Source: Candidatus Peregrinibacteria bacterium GW2011_GWF2_43_17
Lineage (GTDB): Bacteria > Patescibacteriota > Gracilibacteria > UBA1369 > UBA12470
NCBI GenBank assembly: GCA_000999315.1
Contig: LCFW01000007.1
Span: 1 to 64,000, forward strand
Reading direction: 5' to 3'
DNA length: 64,000 nucleotides
The notes beneath the pieces are model-generated. The model made no database searches. It was not told the origin of the DNA and worked only from the letters and a program-made list of their open reading frames with translations. The translations under genes and the position numbers were made by a program. Of this stretch, positions 16,226-25,830 are shown in pieces; position 1 is the first letter of the stretch, and every line of letters begins with the position of its first letter.

Positions 16226-18528
16226 TAATTGAACACCGGTAACGCCTCCGGCGGCCTGTATTCGATAATCACCGGATGTATCCAATAGTCGCCTGTGTAT
16301 TCCGACCGCTCGTACCCGGGACACTCTTCGTACTCCTCGCCACCTTCAACGACCGGGTAACAAACTTCGAAATAACTTGTATATTCGAGATCTTGTTGCA
16401 TCGACTCCACGCAATCCCCTTCTTCGCCGTCGCCCAGGACACACCCCTCTTCGTATCCGCCGACAGTATTTTCGGAAACCAACGATCCCCAAATATAAAA
16501 CTGATTTGGCAAACTTTCACCGTCAAAAGCTTCATCTTGAATAATGGCACCGCTTTCCTCTCCGCGATATAAGCTTCCATCCAAGAAAATATTCGCATGC
16601 AAATCGCCCACGGCACGATCCGCATACAAATCCCCGCCGTTACCATCTTCGTCTTGAAGTACGATTATCCCCAGCTCACCGCCATCTTCCTCTCTGGCTA
16701 TATCCGAAATGACATACGCATCCGCACCGACTATAACAATCGTCTTATGAAAATTTTCATCCAAAGTCGTTCCTTTTATCGTAATTAAATCGTCACCATC
16801 GCCAAAGAAATACGCAACATCGTCCGATGAAAGACTTGTTCCTTGCGAAACATACCAAGAACTCAAATCCACACTGCCGTCTCCGGCGCTTTCATACACG
16901 CCGTTTGTAACTTTTGAAACCTCTTTAAATATGGCATTTCTTATCTCGACCCTATCCAAATTACCCACGGTGGTAACATCGTCGTCATTGTTATAAAGTC
17001 CGCTAACCGTACCTTCGACCCAAACCCGCGGCTCTTGCACGCCCGCGCTTCGATCTGCAATTTCAACAATTTCAGATGGATAATATACTGTTTTCGTATC
17101 AATTCCGACCATCAAATACACGCTCGCCATGGCGACCGCGGCCGGATCTTCGGGAAGTTCCGACGCCCCGCTCAAATCGCAAAGCTCAATTCCGGTCAAT
17201 TCGGCAACCGCCGCCAACGATCCTCCCGCCGCCAAATATACCCCTCCCGGAACAGTAACACTCGACAGTCCGCAACCGGTCTGCCCAAATGTATAATTCG
17301 GATCATCCACATAATAATCCACCGGGATCACCAAGCTTCCGGCAACCGTCGCTCCATTTTTCACAACATTCCCGGCCGTAAAATTATAACTCGCCCCCTC
17401 CGTCAAAGTCGGCATATCGCTATAACTGAGAACTCCTTCAATCCCGAAATCATCTATTTCATACAAAGGCGCGAAAGACAACATCTCGGAAAAATCGACA
17501 TCCGCATTCCCTTCATACAAATCCCCCACCCACTTCGAATCCGCCACGTCAGTGGAAACACCATACGCGCCCGTGCTAACCCACTCGAACTCTCTCTCAA
17601 GTTCCGCCTGAATTTCAATTTCATCAGTAATATATAAATAATCATCCTCGCTCGTCCCGCAACTCTCCAGGTCACCATCCAAATCCCCGCACCAAGCATC
17701 GCTTGTCGGAGCATAAGACCCTATATCGAAATAATAATTCACGATATCACCGGCAATATCATAAGATCCGAAATAAATATCTCTCATCACCGCATCGTTT
17801 TGCGACCCGCCGCCCGTAACTTGATCCAATCTCAAATCGCTAACCCCTAGATCGGCATACAGTAGTCCTTCAAACATGAAAGTTTCGTCCAGAAAATCTT
17901 CCGTAATCGCATAAGGCACCTCCGACAAATCAATCTCTGCGGTTATCCTGTACCCGCTGTTCACCCCATCCGCAACCGGCAAACCGTCCGCCCTGATGTC
18001 TCCATAAGTTTCAATCGAAAAACTTATCCCAACCTGCAACATGGGCATCTCTTGCTCAAGATCTTCAAAACTCAAATTTCCAATATGCGCATTCGTCGCC
18101 TCCCCGTAAATCACGCCGTCGCTTAAATCGGTATAAACACCGCTCAAATCAAACCACACCCCGTAAGACGAAGTCGGCAAATACGGGTTCAAAGGGGCAT
18201 AAGCATACCCGCTCCATTCCGCCAGCCCGTCTAAATCGGCATCGGCCAAATCCATACTTGCGGAAGAATGAATACGATCGCTTTTATCCAAATAAATCAA
18301 TCCCAAATTCGAACTTCTGACTTCTCCATCCAATTCTCCGGCGGAATTAACACACGCCGTCCCGTAATAATCCGCATCAACATAACCGGTATTAAAAGAG
18401 GCATGGGCCGCGCTGTCACCCGTAAAATAATAACAATCCGTATCGGCGGAAAATGCGACATTCTGTCCGACAAACATTATCGGCAAAACAAGCACAAAAG
18501 GTACAAACCCGAATAATTTTGTTTTCAT
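16225..18528 (-). CDS. Large exported protein of unknown function
   Basis: 767 residues starting MKTKLFGFVPFVLVLPIMFV, a good signal peptide cleaved near NVAFSADTD. I chose this ATG because the frame open upstream runs into topA and has no signal character. The mature protein is acidic, Tyr/Asp/Gly rich and beta-like. Segments such as SNLGLIYLDKSDRI and LAEWSGYAYAPLN recall the GWAWSENIGWISF-type surface repeats common in Patescibacteria, but are diverged. A later region (about residues 480-690) looks like extracellular fibre or polysaccharide-binding sequence. It probably sits on or leaves the cell surface. No enzyme motif is seen. Confidence 0.75.
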   Translation of the reverse strand: MKTKLFGFVPFVLVLPIMFVGQNVAFSADTDCYYFTGDSAAHASFNTGYVDADYYGTACVNSAGELDGEVRSSNLGLIYLDKSDRIHSSASMDLADADLDGLAEWSGYAYAPLNPYLPTSSYGVWFDLSGVYTDLSDGVIYGEATNAHIGNLSFEDLEQEMPMLQVGISFSIETYGDIRADGLPVADGVNSGYRITAEIDLSEVPYAITEDFLDETFMFEGLLYADLGVSDLRLDQVTGGGSQNDAVMRDIYFGSYDIAGDIVNYYFDIGSYAPTSDAWCGDLDGDLESCGTSEDDYLYITDEIEIQAELEREFEWVSTGAYGVSTDVADSKWVGDLYEGNADVDFSEMLSFAPLYEIDDFGIEGVLSYSDMPTLTEGASYNFTAGNVVKNGATVAGSLVIPVDYYVDDPNYTFGQTGCGLSSVTVPGGVYLAAGGSLAAVAELTGIELCDLSGASELPEDPAAVAMASVYLMVGIDTKTVYYPSEIVEIADRSAGVQEPRVWVEGTVSGLYNNDDDVTTVGNLDRVEIRNAIFKEVSKVTNGVYESAGDGSVDLSSWYVSQGTSLSSDDVAYFFGDGDDLITIKGTTLDENFHKTIVIVGADAYVISDIAREEDGGELGIIVLQDEDGNGGDLYADRAVGDLHANIFLDGSLYRGEESGAIIQDEAFDGESLPNQFYIWGSLVSENTVGGYEEGCVLGDGEEGDCVESMQQDLEYTSYFEVCYPVVEGGEEYEECPGYERSEYTGDYWIHPVIIEYRPPEALPVFN

Positions 18529-18561
18529 TTTGGTAAAAGCTTTTATGTATAATATCGTATT

Positions 18562-18570
18562 ATTATACCA
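18562..18570 (-). promoter_or_regulatory. Extended -10 promoter before the exported-protein gene
   Basis: On the minus strand TGGTATAAT (TATAAT at 18562-18567) lies 33 bases upstream of the ATG at 18528. It is one of several TGGTATAAT elements in this window. Confidence 0.6.
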
Positions 18571-18587
18571 AAAAAGCACCCTGCTGT

Positions 18588-20771
18588 CTACATCCCGCAC
18601 TTCAGACAAACATTCCCGCTTTTCTTCTCCGCCATCACCCAGCCGCACTTCGGACAAGGCTCTTTCGAAAGTTTATCCCACGAAGCAAATTTGCATTTCG
18701 GGTACTTATTACATCCGTAAAAAGTCTTTCCCCTTTTTGTGCGTTTCTCGACAACTTGCCCTCCGCACTCGGGACACTTGACCCCAATCATATTCACTAT
18801 TTTCTGAATGTTTTTACATTTCGGATAGGCGCTACAAGCCAAGAACGGACCGTATCTTCCAACCTTCACTTCCATTTGCGCTCCGCATTTGGTGCATTTT
18901 TTATCGTGAAATTTTTTCTCGGCGGTTTCGATCTCTTTTTGTTCGGCGGCATTCTTTCCGAGAGGTTTCGCGTTTTTACATGTCGGATATTTAGAGCATG
19001 ATAAAAACTTCCCGAATCGTCCGAATTTTATAACCATTTTCGCTCCGCATTTCTCGCAAATCTCGTCGGTTTCCTGAGCGATATCTTCCTTTTTAATGGA
19101 TTTATTTTTGGCTTCTATAAGCGCATGGAAAGGCCCATAAAAAGCTTTCAAAATCGGGACCCATTCTTTTTCACCTTCGGCGATTTTATCCAAGTCGTCC
19201 TCCATCTCGGCAGTGAATTGATAATCAACGATATTCGGAAAGTGTTCGACCAAAAGATCAACGACAACATTCCCGATATCTTCCGGCACAAGTTGTTTTT
19301 CGGGATTTTTCACAATATATCCTCTTTGCACGATTGTACCGATCGTCGGAGCGTAAGTGCTCGGTCTGCCGATCCCCAAGGATTCGAGTTTTTTCACAAG
19401 CGACGCCTCCGTATATCTCGCCGGCGGTTTCGTGAAATGTTGCGTCGGCTCGATTTTCTCAACATCAAGACCATCTCCTTCGGCAACATCGGGCAAAATC
19501 TTTTCCGAATCTTGCTCGTCACCCTCATCCAAACCTTCTATATAAACTTTCATAAAGCCATCGAATCTCATAACTTGACCGTTCGCACGGAGCAAATATT
19601 TCCCGGCGGAAACATCGATCGCCGTTCTGTCGGAAATGCAAGTCGGCATCTGCGACGCAATCGTTCTCTCCCAAATAAGCTTGTAAAGTCTAAAGTGGTC
19701 TCGTCCTATTTTATCTTTCAGGTCGTCCGGCCTAATACTCAAATTAACAGGTCTGACAGCCTCGTGAGCCTCCTGCGCGCCTTTCTTATTCTTATATCTC
19801 CTCGCCTCGGAAAGAACATATTTTTTACCATAATCCGCTTCTATAACTTCTTGCGCCTGTTTCAATGCAAGCTCGGAAATCTTCACGCTATCCGTTCTCA
19901 TATAAGTTATCAAGCCGTGTTCGCCGTGCCCGCCTTCATACAACTCTTGAGCGACAAACATCGTTCTCTTGACCGACATATGCAATTTTCTCGCAGCCTC
20001 CTGTTGTAACGTAGATGTCGTAAATGGTGGTGGCGGAGTTCTGTGGTGCTCCTTTTTTTCTATTTTTTGGACCGTAAAATCTTCCTTCTCGAGATCGGCA
20101 ACTATTTTTTTCGCGGTTTTCTCATCCCCCACTTTTTCTTCAATCAAAAAAGATTCGAACTCGCCGTTTTTATGCTCGCAAAGTGCACAAATTTTCCAAT
20201 ATTCTTCAGGCTTAAAAGCTTGAATCTCTCTTTCCCTTTCCACAATCAACCTAACCGCAACGCTCTGCACGCGACCGGCGGACAACCCATATCGGATTTT
20301 CCTCCAAAGAAGAGGAGAAAGTTCATAACCGACCAATCTATCAAGAATTCTTCTTGCCTGTTGTGCATCAACAAGCTTCATGTCTATTTCGCGCGGGTTT
20401 TCGACAGCCTCGATAATCGCAGGTTTCGTAATTTCATGAAAAACTATTCTTTTTGGTTCTTTTTTTAACCCAAGGGCCTCTTTCAAATGCCAAGAAATAG
20501 CTTCTCCTTCGCGGTCCTCATCAGTCGCCATCCATATTATCGTCGATGCTCCGATTTTCGACTTAAGACTCAATATCACCTTCTTCTTATCGGTCGACAC
20601 TATATATTTAGGTGTAAAATTTTTCTCGGTATCAACCCCCATTATCGACTTCGGAAGATCTCTTACGTGACCCATCGAGGCCTCAACAACATAATCATGA
20701 CCGAGAAATTTCGAGATCATTTTAGCCTTAGCCGGAGACTCAACTATCACGAGATTTTTCGCTATAGCCAT
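18588..20771 (-). CDS. topA: DNA topoisomerase I
   Basis: 727 residues, type IA. The N-terminal TOPRIM begins IVESPAKAKMISKFLG, and the acidic triad DEDREGEA is present. The catalytic Tyr is in GLITYMRTDSVKIS (about residue 289), and SAGRVQSVAVRLIVER follows the family. The C-terminus carries three or four zinc ribbons from about residue 575 (CEKCGAKMVIKFGRFG, CTKCGAQMEVKVGRYG, CPECGGQVVEKRTKRG, then CPKCGWVMAEK). The enzyme removes negative supercoils in the cytoplasm. It stands upstream of the exported-protein gene, which appears to have its own promoter. The start ATG at 20769-20771 sits 35 bases from a good promoter. Confidence 0.96.
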   Translation of the reverse strand: MAIAKNLVIVESPAKAKMISKFLGHDYVVEASMGHVRDLPKSIMGVDTEKNFTPKYIVSTDKKKVILSLKSKIGASTIIWMATDEDREGEAISWHLKEALGLKKEPKRIVFHEITKPAIIEAVENPREIDMKLVDAQQARRILDRLVGYELSPLLWRKIRYGLSAGRVQSVAVRLIVEREREIQAFKPEEYWKICALCEHKNGEFESFLIEEKVGDEKTAKKIVADLEKEDFTVQKIEKKEHHRTPPPPFTTSTLQQEAARKLHMSVKRTMFVAQELYEGGHGEHGLITYMRTDSVKISELALKQAQEVIEADYGKKYVLSEARRYKNKKGAQEAHEAVRPVNLSIRPDDLKDKIGRDHFRLYKLIWERTIASQMPTCISDRTAIDVSAGKYLLRANGQVMRFDGFMKVYIEGLDEGDEQDSEKILPDVAEGDGLDVEKIEPTQHFTKPPARYTEASLVKKLESLGIGRPSTYAPTIGTIVQRGYIVKNPEKQLVPEDIGNVVVDLLVEHFPNIVDYQFTAEMEDDLDKIAEGEKEWVPILKAFYGPFHALIEAKNKSIKKEDIAQETDEICEKCGAKMVIKFGRFGKFLSCSKYPTCKNAKPLGKNAAEQKEIETAEKKFHDKKCTKCGAQMEVKVGRYGPFLACSAYPKCKNIQKIVNMIGVKCPECGGQVVEKRTKRGKTFYGCNKYPKCKFASWDKLSKEPCPKCGWVMAEKKSGNVCLKCGM

Positions 20772-20805
20772 TTGGAAGTTTTAAATTTGAAAAGACGCGA
20801 GCTAG

Positions 20806-20834
20806 AAAGTAAATTAGCCAACACTTGTTGTCAA
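20806..20834 (-). promoter_or_regulatory. topA promoter
   Basis: Minus strand TTGACA (20829-20834), a 17-base spacer, then TACTTT (20806-20811), with the topA ATG 35 bases downstream. The -35 is perfect; the -10 matches half the consensus. Confidence 0.55.
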
Positions 20835-21101
20835 ACCGAATTAAATTTTCACGGTCCCGCGCGAGCAGCATAGAGTTGGTATTTTTGGTCAGGTAATTCG
20901 TTCACAACACATATACTTGGGAACCTCTGAAAATAGCCACTCCGAATAGACAAAAACAGCAGGTGGGGCGTTCCTCACTTTTTCGCGCGGACAAAGATAA
21001 AAAATCCCGGCGAAATCGCCATCTCACCATCTTCGCACTCACCCCTTTGATTACCACACAACATTTCCCGACTCAAACAGCAGAAAATCGCCGTAAATCC
21101 C
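20835..21101. other. Intergenic region between topA and HU promoters
   Basis: The region holds no convincing gene. It contains the lone motif GGAACCTCTGAAAA at 20920-20933, shared with the inverted repeat at 8193-8265. A plus-strand frame at 20963-21154 lacks coding character. Confidence 0.4.
20919..20934 (+). repeat. Single copy of the GGAACCTCTGAAAA motif
   Basis: The 14-base core equals the arms of the inverted repeat at 8193-8265. No complementary arm is found nearby, so it may be a decayed end of the same kind of element. Confidence 0.5.
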
Positions 21102-21129
21102 TTGCCCTAGCCACAAAGCCACATATAAT
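21102..21129 (+). promoter_or_regulatory. HU gene promoter
   Basis: TTGCCC (21102-21107), a 16-base spacer and TATAAT (21124-21129), 37 bases before the ATG at 21167. I see no Shine-Dalgarno sequence in the leader. Confidence 0.65.
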
Positions 21130-21166
21130 TGGTTTTGTTCTATTTACCTCCTAACACAAACCAAAC

Positions 21167-21442
21167 ATGACAAAACAAGATTTGGTAAATGCGGCCGCAG
21201 AGTCCGCTAACATTACCAAGAAGTCTGCAACACAAGCACTCGACGCAATTCTCGAAACAATAACGAAATCGCTCAGAAAAGGTGACAATGTAACCATCAC
21301 CGGTTTCGGCACATTCAGAATTTCCAAGAGATCCGCCAGAAAAGGCGTCAGCCCGAGAAACCCGAATCAGGAGATCAAAATCCCTGCCATGAAACTTCCG
21401 GCTTTCCGCGCAGGCAAGACATTGCGAGATGCTGTTAGATAG
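21167..21442 (+). CDS. HU-family DNA-binding protein
   Basis: 91 residues with all HU landmarks: MTKQDLVNAAAESANITKKS at the N-terminus, ITGFGTFRISKRSARKGVSP (the GFGTF strand and start of the beta arm), RNPNQEIKIPA with the intercalating Pro, and PAFRAGKTLRDAV at the end. As a dimer it bends and compacts DNA. It is a single gene with its own promoter, just upstream of pheS on the same strand. The start is the first ATG after the promoter. Confidence 0.95.
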   Translation: MTKQDLVNAAAESANITKKSATQALDAILETITKSLRKGDNVTITGFGTFRISKRSARKGVSPRNPNQEIKIPAMKLPAFRAGKTLRDAVR

Positions 21443-21528
21443 GTACGAGAAAGTCCCGCTTAGCGGAACGCTCCATGCGCAATACATTCAAAGCCCTTCA
21501 CCAAACGAGGGATTTTTCCAAACCTATG

Positions 21529-21556
21529 GACTACAGACTGCGGACTATGTACTATG
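21529..21556 (+). repeat. Diverged heptanucleotide array before pheS
   Basis: Four 7-mers GACTACA, GACTGCG, GACTATG, TACTATG resemble the TCTACTA arrays seen elsewhere and end 22 bases before the pheS start. Confidence 0.5.
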
Positions 21557-21578
21557 CTTTCGTATTAACCCATAATTT

Positions 21579-22622
21579 ATGCCCGCTTCCACCCTGCAAT
21601 CGCTTCTTCCTGAAACACTTGCGAAGATAGAAAAAATCTCCGACTTGAAAACTCTCGAAAATCTTGAAGTCGAAGTTTTGGGCCGCAAAGGCAAACTCAC
21701 GGACATGCTTCGCGGCATTAAAGATCTTTCCGACGACAAAAAGAAAACTTTCGGCCAAGAAGCCAACAAAATAAAACTTGAACTCGAGTCGGCATTCGCG
21801 CAAAAACGCGACAAGCTCGAGAAAAAAGCTTTAAGCGAAAAACTTAAAACCGAAATTTTCGACATCACGGAACCCGGAATCAAGCCGGAGGTCGGCCACG
21901 TCCACCCCCTTTCAAAAGTTCAATGGGAAGTCGAAAACATATTTTCCCAAATGGGATTTGCGATCATGGATGGTCCGGAAATCGAATCCGAATATTTCAA
22001 TTTCGAAGGCTTAAATATCCCCGCTCATCATCCGGCTCGCGACATGCAAGATACTTTTTTTATAGATAAAGAACATGATCCGAAATTCGGGAAACTGGTT
22101 CTTCGCACACATACCTCCCCGGTTCAAGTCAGAACGATGCAAAAATACGGCGCACCGCTGAGAATAATCGTTCCCGGACGCGTATTTCGATATGAAGCGA
22201 CCGACGCATCTCACGACACAACGTTCGATCAAGTCGAAGGACTTTTAATAGACAAAAACATCTCACTCGCGCACTTAAAAGGCGTACTCGAAGAACTTTT
22301 AACAAGACTTTTTAGGCAAAAAGTAGTGGTCAGATTCAGACCAGGCTATTTCCCATTCGTCGAACCCGGACTTGAAGTTGACTTCTCGTGCTTACTTTGC
22401 GAAGGCAAAGGTTGCCGAGTATGCAAGCACTCCGGCTGGATGGAATTTATGGGAGCTGGCATGGTCCACGAAAATGTTTTGAAATCAGGCGGAATCGACC
22501 CTAAGGAATATCAAGGGTGGGCGTTCGGTTTCGGATTAACAAGACTCGTCCTCATGCGCTACGGCATCGACGATATTCGTTTATTAAAAAGCTCCGACCC
22601 GCGCTTCCTGGAACAATTTTAA
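21579..22622 (+). CDS. pheS: Phenylalanyl-tRNA synthetase alpha subunit
   Basis: 347 residues. After an N-terminal coiled coil (about 1-95) the class II core starts at GHVHPLSKVQWEVENIF. Motif 2 is in RVFRYEATDASHDTTFDQVE, and the phenylalanine pocket and motif 3 are in FPFVEPGLEVDFSC and WAFGFGLTRLVLMRYGIDDI. A CLLCEGKGCRVCKHSG insertion has four Cys and may bind zinc. It charges tRNA-Phe as an alpha2-beta2 tetramer with PheT, coded 19 bases downstream. ATG at 21579 gives the usual length. Confidence 0.96.
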   Translation: MPASTLQSLLPETLAKIEKISDLKTLENLEVEVLGRKGKLTDMLRGIKDLSDDKKKTFGQEANKIKLELESAFAQKRDKLEKKALSEKLKTEIFDITEPGIKPEVGHVHPLSKVQWEVENIFSQMGFAIMDGPEIESEYFNFEGLNIPAHHPARDMQDTFFIDKEHDPKFGKLVLRTHTSPVQVRTMQKYGAPLRIIVPGRVFRYEATDASHDTTFDQVEGLLIDKNISLAHLKGVLEELLTRLFRQKVVVRFRPGYFPFVEPGLEVDFSCLLCEGKGCRVCKHSGWMEFMGAGMVHENVLKSGGIDPKEYQGWAFGFGLTRLVLMRYGIDDIRLLKSSDPRFLEQF

Positions 22623-22624
22623 CA

Positions 22625-22638
22625 TCTACTATCTAATT
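22625..22638 (+). repeat. Two heptanucleotide units between pheS and pheT
   Basis: TCTACTA and TCTAATT fill most of the 19-base gap and end three bases before the pheT ATG. Confidence 0.5.
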
Positions 22639-22641
22639 CAT

Positions 22642-25044
22642 ATGAAACTCTCTCTCTCTTGGCTCAAAGATTACATCAAGCTCCCCGACGATTTAACTCC
22701 GAGACAAATCGCCGACTTGCTCACCCTTCACACCGCTGAAGTTGAAAGCGTGGAAAATCAGGGTAAAGGTTTCGCGAATATGGTCGTCGGCAAAATAATG
22801 GAAGTCAAAAAGCACCCAAACGCCGACAAATTAAGGATAGTAATGACGGACATCGGGCATGGATCTCTCGTACAGATAGTATGCGGAGGCGGTAATTTGA
22901 AAGACAATATGCTGGTCGCAGTAGCCTTGCCGGGTGCATTTGTAAAATGGCACGGAGAAGGAGACTTGGTAAAACTCGAACAAGCGAAAATCCGCGGCGA
23001 AGAAAGCTTCGGCATGATTTGCGCCGGCGAAGAGATCGGCTTAAAAAAATCGAAAGAGGGTGAAATTTCCGATCTGACAAAAATCAAAGCGGCACCGGGC
23101 ACCCCTCTTACGGAAGCCCTTGGACTAAACGACACCGTCATCGAAATAGACAACAAGTCTCTAACTCACAGGCCGGATCTTTGGGGACACTACGGCGTAG
23201 CACGAGAACTTGCCGCATTAACAGGAACAAAACTCAAAAAAATCCCTCTGAGAACAACCGTCGAAATCGTAAACGCCTCTCACGAAAAACTGAAAGTCGA
23301 CGTACAAAGCAAATATCTTTGTCCGCGCTACATGGCGGTAAAAATCTCGGGCATAAAAATTGAAAAGTCACCAAAATGGCTTATCCAAAAACTCACAGCC
23401 GCGGGCCATTCGACTTACAACAATATCGTAGACATCACTAACTTTATTGCATCCGAACTCGGTCAACCGATGCACGCATTTGATTCGCGACTAATAGAAG
23501 GTGGCATCGTCGTACGCACCGCGCAACCGAGCGAAAAAATCAAAACTCTCGACTCCGAAGAAAGATCTCTTTCTCCGGCAAATCTTCTCATTTGCGATAA
23601 TGTAAAAGCGATCGCAATCGCCGGCGTAATGGGTGGAGAAAATTCGGAAATCAAAGACGACACAACGGAAATTATTTTCGAAGCCGCAACTTTCGACCCC
23701 GTATCGGTAAGAAAAACATCCGTCACGCTTGGTCTTCGCACCGAAGCCGTACAAAGATTTGAAAAAAGCCTCGACCCGAATCTCGCGGAAACGGCAATCA
23801 AACGCGCGGTAGATTTAACATTAAAAATCTGCAAAGGGTCCTCCCTTTCGAGCCCAATCGTAGATATTAAAAATTTCGACCGGAAACAAACCGTAATCGA
23901 AACTTCGACTACCGGCATCACAAACAAAATCGGCGCCGAAATTTCGGAAAAAGATATTATAAAAATCTTAAGAAGCCTCGAATTCAAAGTAAAAAAGTCG
24001 GGCAAAAAACTTGTCATCGAAGTCCCCTCATGGAGAGCCACCCGCGACATCAACAACGAAAACGACATTACCGAAGAAATTGCAAGAATTTTCGGCTACA
24101 CAAATATACCTTCGATCCTCCCGCAACTTCCGATAAAACTCCCCGAAGAAAACATCGAAAGATTCTTGAAACACAAAGCTCGCGACATTCTATCACTCGG
24201 CTTAGGACTTTCCGAAATCTACAACTATTCATTCTATAGCTCGGAAGACATTCGCAAATGCGCACTCAATGAAAAAGAACATCTGCGCCTCAAAAATTTT
24301 CTCTCATCCGATCAAACCCACATGCGCACTTCCCTCATGCCGGAAATGTTAAAAGCCCTCCGCGAATCCCTCAAGTACAACGCCACTCCGAAAATTTATG
24401 AAATCGGAAGAACGTACAAGGAAATCGGCGAATACATGCCGCTCGAAGAAAAATGGATAGCCTGCTTAATCACAGGCGAAAGATCTTTTTTGAAAGCCAA
24501 AGGTTGCGCCGAAACATTTTTAAACAAATTCGGCTCGCAAGATTTTGAAACAAGAGAAGAAGAAATCCCTCACCCGCTCGCACACCCGGCAAAATCGGCA
24601 ACCATAACCGCAAAAGGTCAAAAAATCGGATACATATATGAAATTCATCCCGAAGTACTGAAAAATTACGGCATTAAAACGGCAACCTCTGTATTCGAAT
24701 TCAACTTCACGAAATTGGTATCACTCGGCTTAAGACAACACAAGTACGCGCCTCTCCCGAAATTCCCATCCATGCAATTCGACATCTCCGTCGTACTCCC
24801 GGAAAAAATAACGACCGAAGAAGCCAAAAAAGCGATCAGGCAAGCCGGCGAAAACTTGATCAAGAATCTCGACCTGTTCGATATTTATAGAGGAGAAGGC
24901 CTCGAAAAAAACGAAAAAGCTCTGGCTTTCCACGTAACCCTCCAGGCCAACGATCGCACTTTGACCGACGCCGAAATGACGGAAGTTCAAAAGAAGACTT
25001 TTGAGAATCTGGAAAAGATAGACGGAAAAATCAGAGGGAAATAG
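22642..25044 (+). CDS. pheT: Phenylalanyl-tRNA synthetase beta subunit
   Basis: 800 residues, the usual bacterial length. Domains in order: the N-terminal part MKLSLSWLKDYIKLPDDLTP; an OB-fold tRNA-binding domain (about 45-150, VGKIMEVKKHPNADKLRIVM and QAKIRGEESFGMICAGEEIG); the B3/B4 editing domain (SLTHRPDLWGHYGVARELAA, YMAVKISGIKI, YNNIVDITNFI); the B5 domain (about 400-480); the catalytic-like domain; and the C-terminal anticodon-binding FDX-ACB domain (YAPLPKFPSMQFDISVVLPE). It forms the tetramer with PheS and edits mischarged Tyr. It ends just before a bidirectional terminator. Confidence 0.97.
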   Translation: MKLSLSWLKDYIKLPDDLTPRQIADLLTLHTAEVESVENQGKGFANMVVGKIMEVKKHPNADKLRIVMTDIGHGSLVQIVCGGGNLKDNMLVAVALPGAFVKWHGEGDLVKLEQAKIRGEESFGMICAGEEIGLKKSKEGEISDLTKIKAAPGTPLTEALGLNDTVIEIDNKSLTHRPDLWGHYGVARELAALTGTKLKKIPLRTTVEIVNASHEKLKVDVQSKYLCPRYMAVKISGIKIEKSPKWLIQKLTAAGHSTYNNIVDITNFIASELGQPMHAFDSRLIEGGIVVRTAQPSEKIKTLDSEERSLSPANLLICDNVKAIAIAGVMGGENSEIKDDTTEIIFEAATFDPVSVRKTSVTLGLRTEAVQRFEKSLDPNLAETAIKRAVDLTLKICKGSSLSSPIVDIKNFDRKQTVIETSTTGITNKIGAEISEKDIIKILRSLEFKVKKSGKKLVIEVPSWRATRDINNENDITEEIARIFGYTNIPSILPQLPIKLPEENIERFLKHKARDILSLGLGLSEIYNYSFYSSEDIRKCALNEKEHLRLKNFLSSDQTHMRTSLMPEMLKALRESLKYNATPKIYEIGRTYKEIGEYMPLEEKWIACLITGERSFLKAKGCAETFLNKFGSQDFETREEEIPHPLAHPAKSATITAKGQKIGYIYEIHPEVLKNYGIKTATSVFEFNFTKLVSLGLRQHKYAPLPKFPSMQFDISVVLPEKITTEEAKKAIRQAGENLIKNLDLFDIYRGEGLEKNEKALAFHVTLQANDRTLTDAEMTEVQKKTFENLEKIDGKIRGK

Positions 25045-25045
25045 A

Positions 25046-25077
25046 AAAAGCCCCCGCATATAAACACAAGGGCTTTT
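25046..25077. terminator. Bidirectional terminator between pheT and the WxL-like gene
   Basis: AAAAGCCC (25046-25053) pairs with GGGCTTTT (25070-25077) around a 16-base loop. It lies right after the pheT stop and before the convergent gene's stop at 25082. Confidence 0.8.
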
Positions 25078-25081
25078 GTTG

Positions 25082-25666
25082 CTACACTATGGAAAAAGTA
25101 AGAGTTGTCGTATAAGTTCCCGCCGGTTGAGAACCGGGAATCACTAAATCTATGGTCGGCGTGAATATACACGTATCAACGCGTACTATCGAAGTATCTG
25201 CTGTAACCAAATCTTTAGGATCAGATATCGTCCCCGTACCGGTGAAAGGGTTTACGGCAGAAGTTACCGTTACGCCCGTAACGCAATCCGAACTTCCGAT
25301 TGCGGCAAGTCCTCCGATTGTACTCCCGGCCATTTCGAATCCATCATATGGTATCGCATTCATGGTCGTGAGATCGAGAAAGTTTTCGGTAGTAACGAAT
25401 AACGTATACCCCACATTCGTAGATCTGAGATCGGAGAATTGCACAGGGTCTCCGTTTGGGAATGTTACGTCCGTAAGATCTTGATCGCTGGTCGAAACAC
25501 TTGCACCTGCGAAGTTGGCACTTGCAGGAACCGAATCGATTGTCAACCCACCGGCTGAGATGACAACGTCACTTGTTGTTGTAGTAGCCGATGCTAAAGC
25601 GAAAAACGTAACGTTGGCAATCATTGCGGCAACGATAACGATACCGCACAGTTTTTTATTTTTCAT
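25082..25666 (-). CDS. Exported WxL-like beta-sandwich protein
   Basis: 194 residues with a signal peptide (MKNKKLCGIVIVAAMIANVTFFALASA). The mature protein is Thr/Ser/Val rich. It has a block FSDLRSTNVGYTLFVTTENF in the middle and ends PTIDLVIPGSQPAGTYTTTL-TFSIV, the hallmark end of WxL-type domains (P.i.l.IP...paGtY...lt.s). Such domains bind the cell wall or each other in Gram-positives; here the protein is a single domain, so a surface or fibre subunit is likely but inferred. It is convergent with pheT and stands alone. A T-rich leader precedes the ATG at 25666. Confidence 0.7.
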   Translation of the reverse strand: MKNKKLCGIVIVAAMIANVTFFALASATTTTSDVVISAGGLTIDSVPASANFAGASVSTSDQDLTDVTFPNGDPVQFSDLRSTNVGYTLFVTTENFLDLTTMNAIPYDGFEMAGSTIGGLAAIGSSDCVTGVTVTSAVNPFTGTGTISDPKDLVTADTSIVRVDTCIFTPTIDLVIPGSQPAGTYTTTLTFSIV

Positions 25667-25793
25667 TTTTTGATGTTTTTAAATGTTATTTGAAATAAAT
25701 TGTCAAAGACCATCATTAGTCAGTTTTTCATGCTTATCAAAACATAATAACATGGAAAAGGAGTGCTGTCAAGAACCGCATTTGCTCCCTTTG

Positions 25794-25802
25794 TGGTATT
25801 AT
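25794..25802 (+). promoter_or_regulatory. Extended -10 promoter of the PBP gene
   Basis: TGGTATTAT (TATTAT at 25797-25802) is 28 bases upstream of the ATG at 25831; no clear -35. Confidence 0.5.
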
Positions 25803-25830
25803 TTCACGGCAAACATTACCACCAACCAAC

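Noticed and set aside
21443-21578. T-box or other riboswitch before pheS
   Set aside because: No specifier loop or conserved T-box sequence could be found; only a weak hairpin and a heptamer array.
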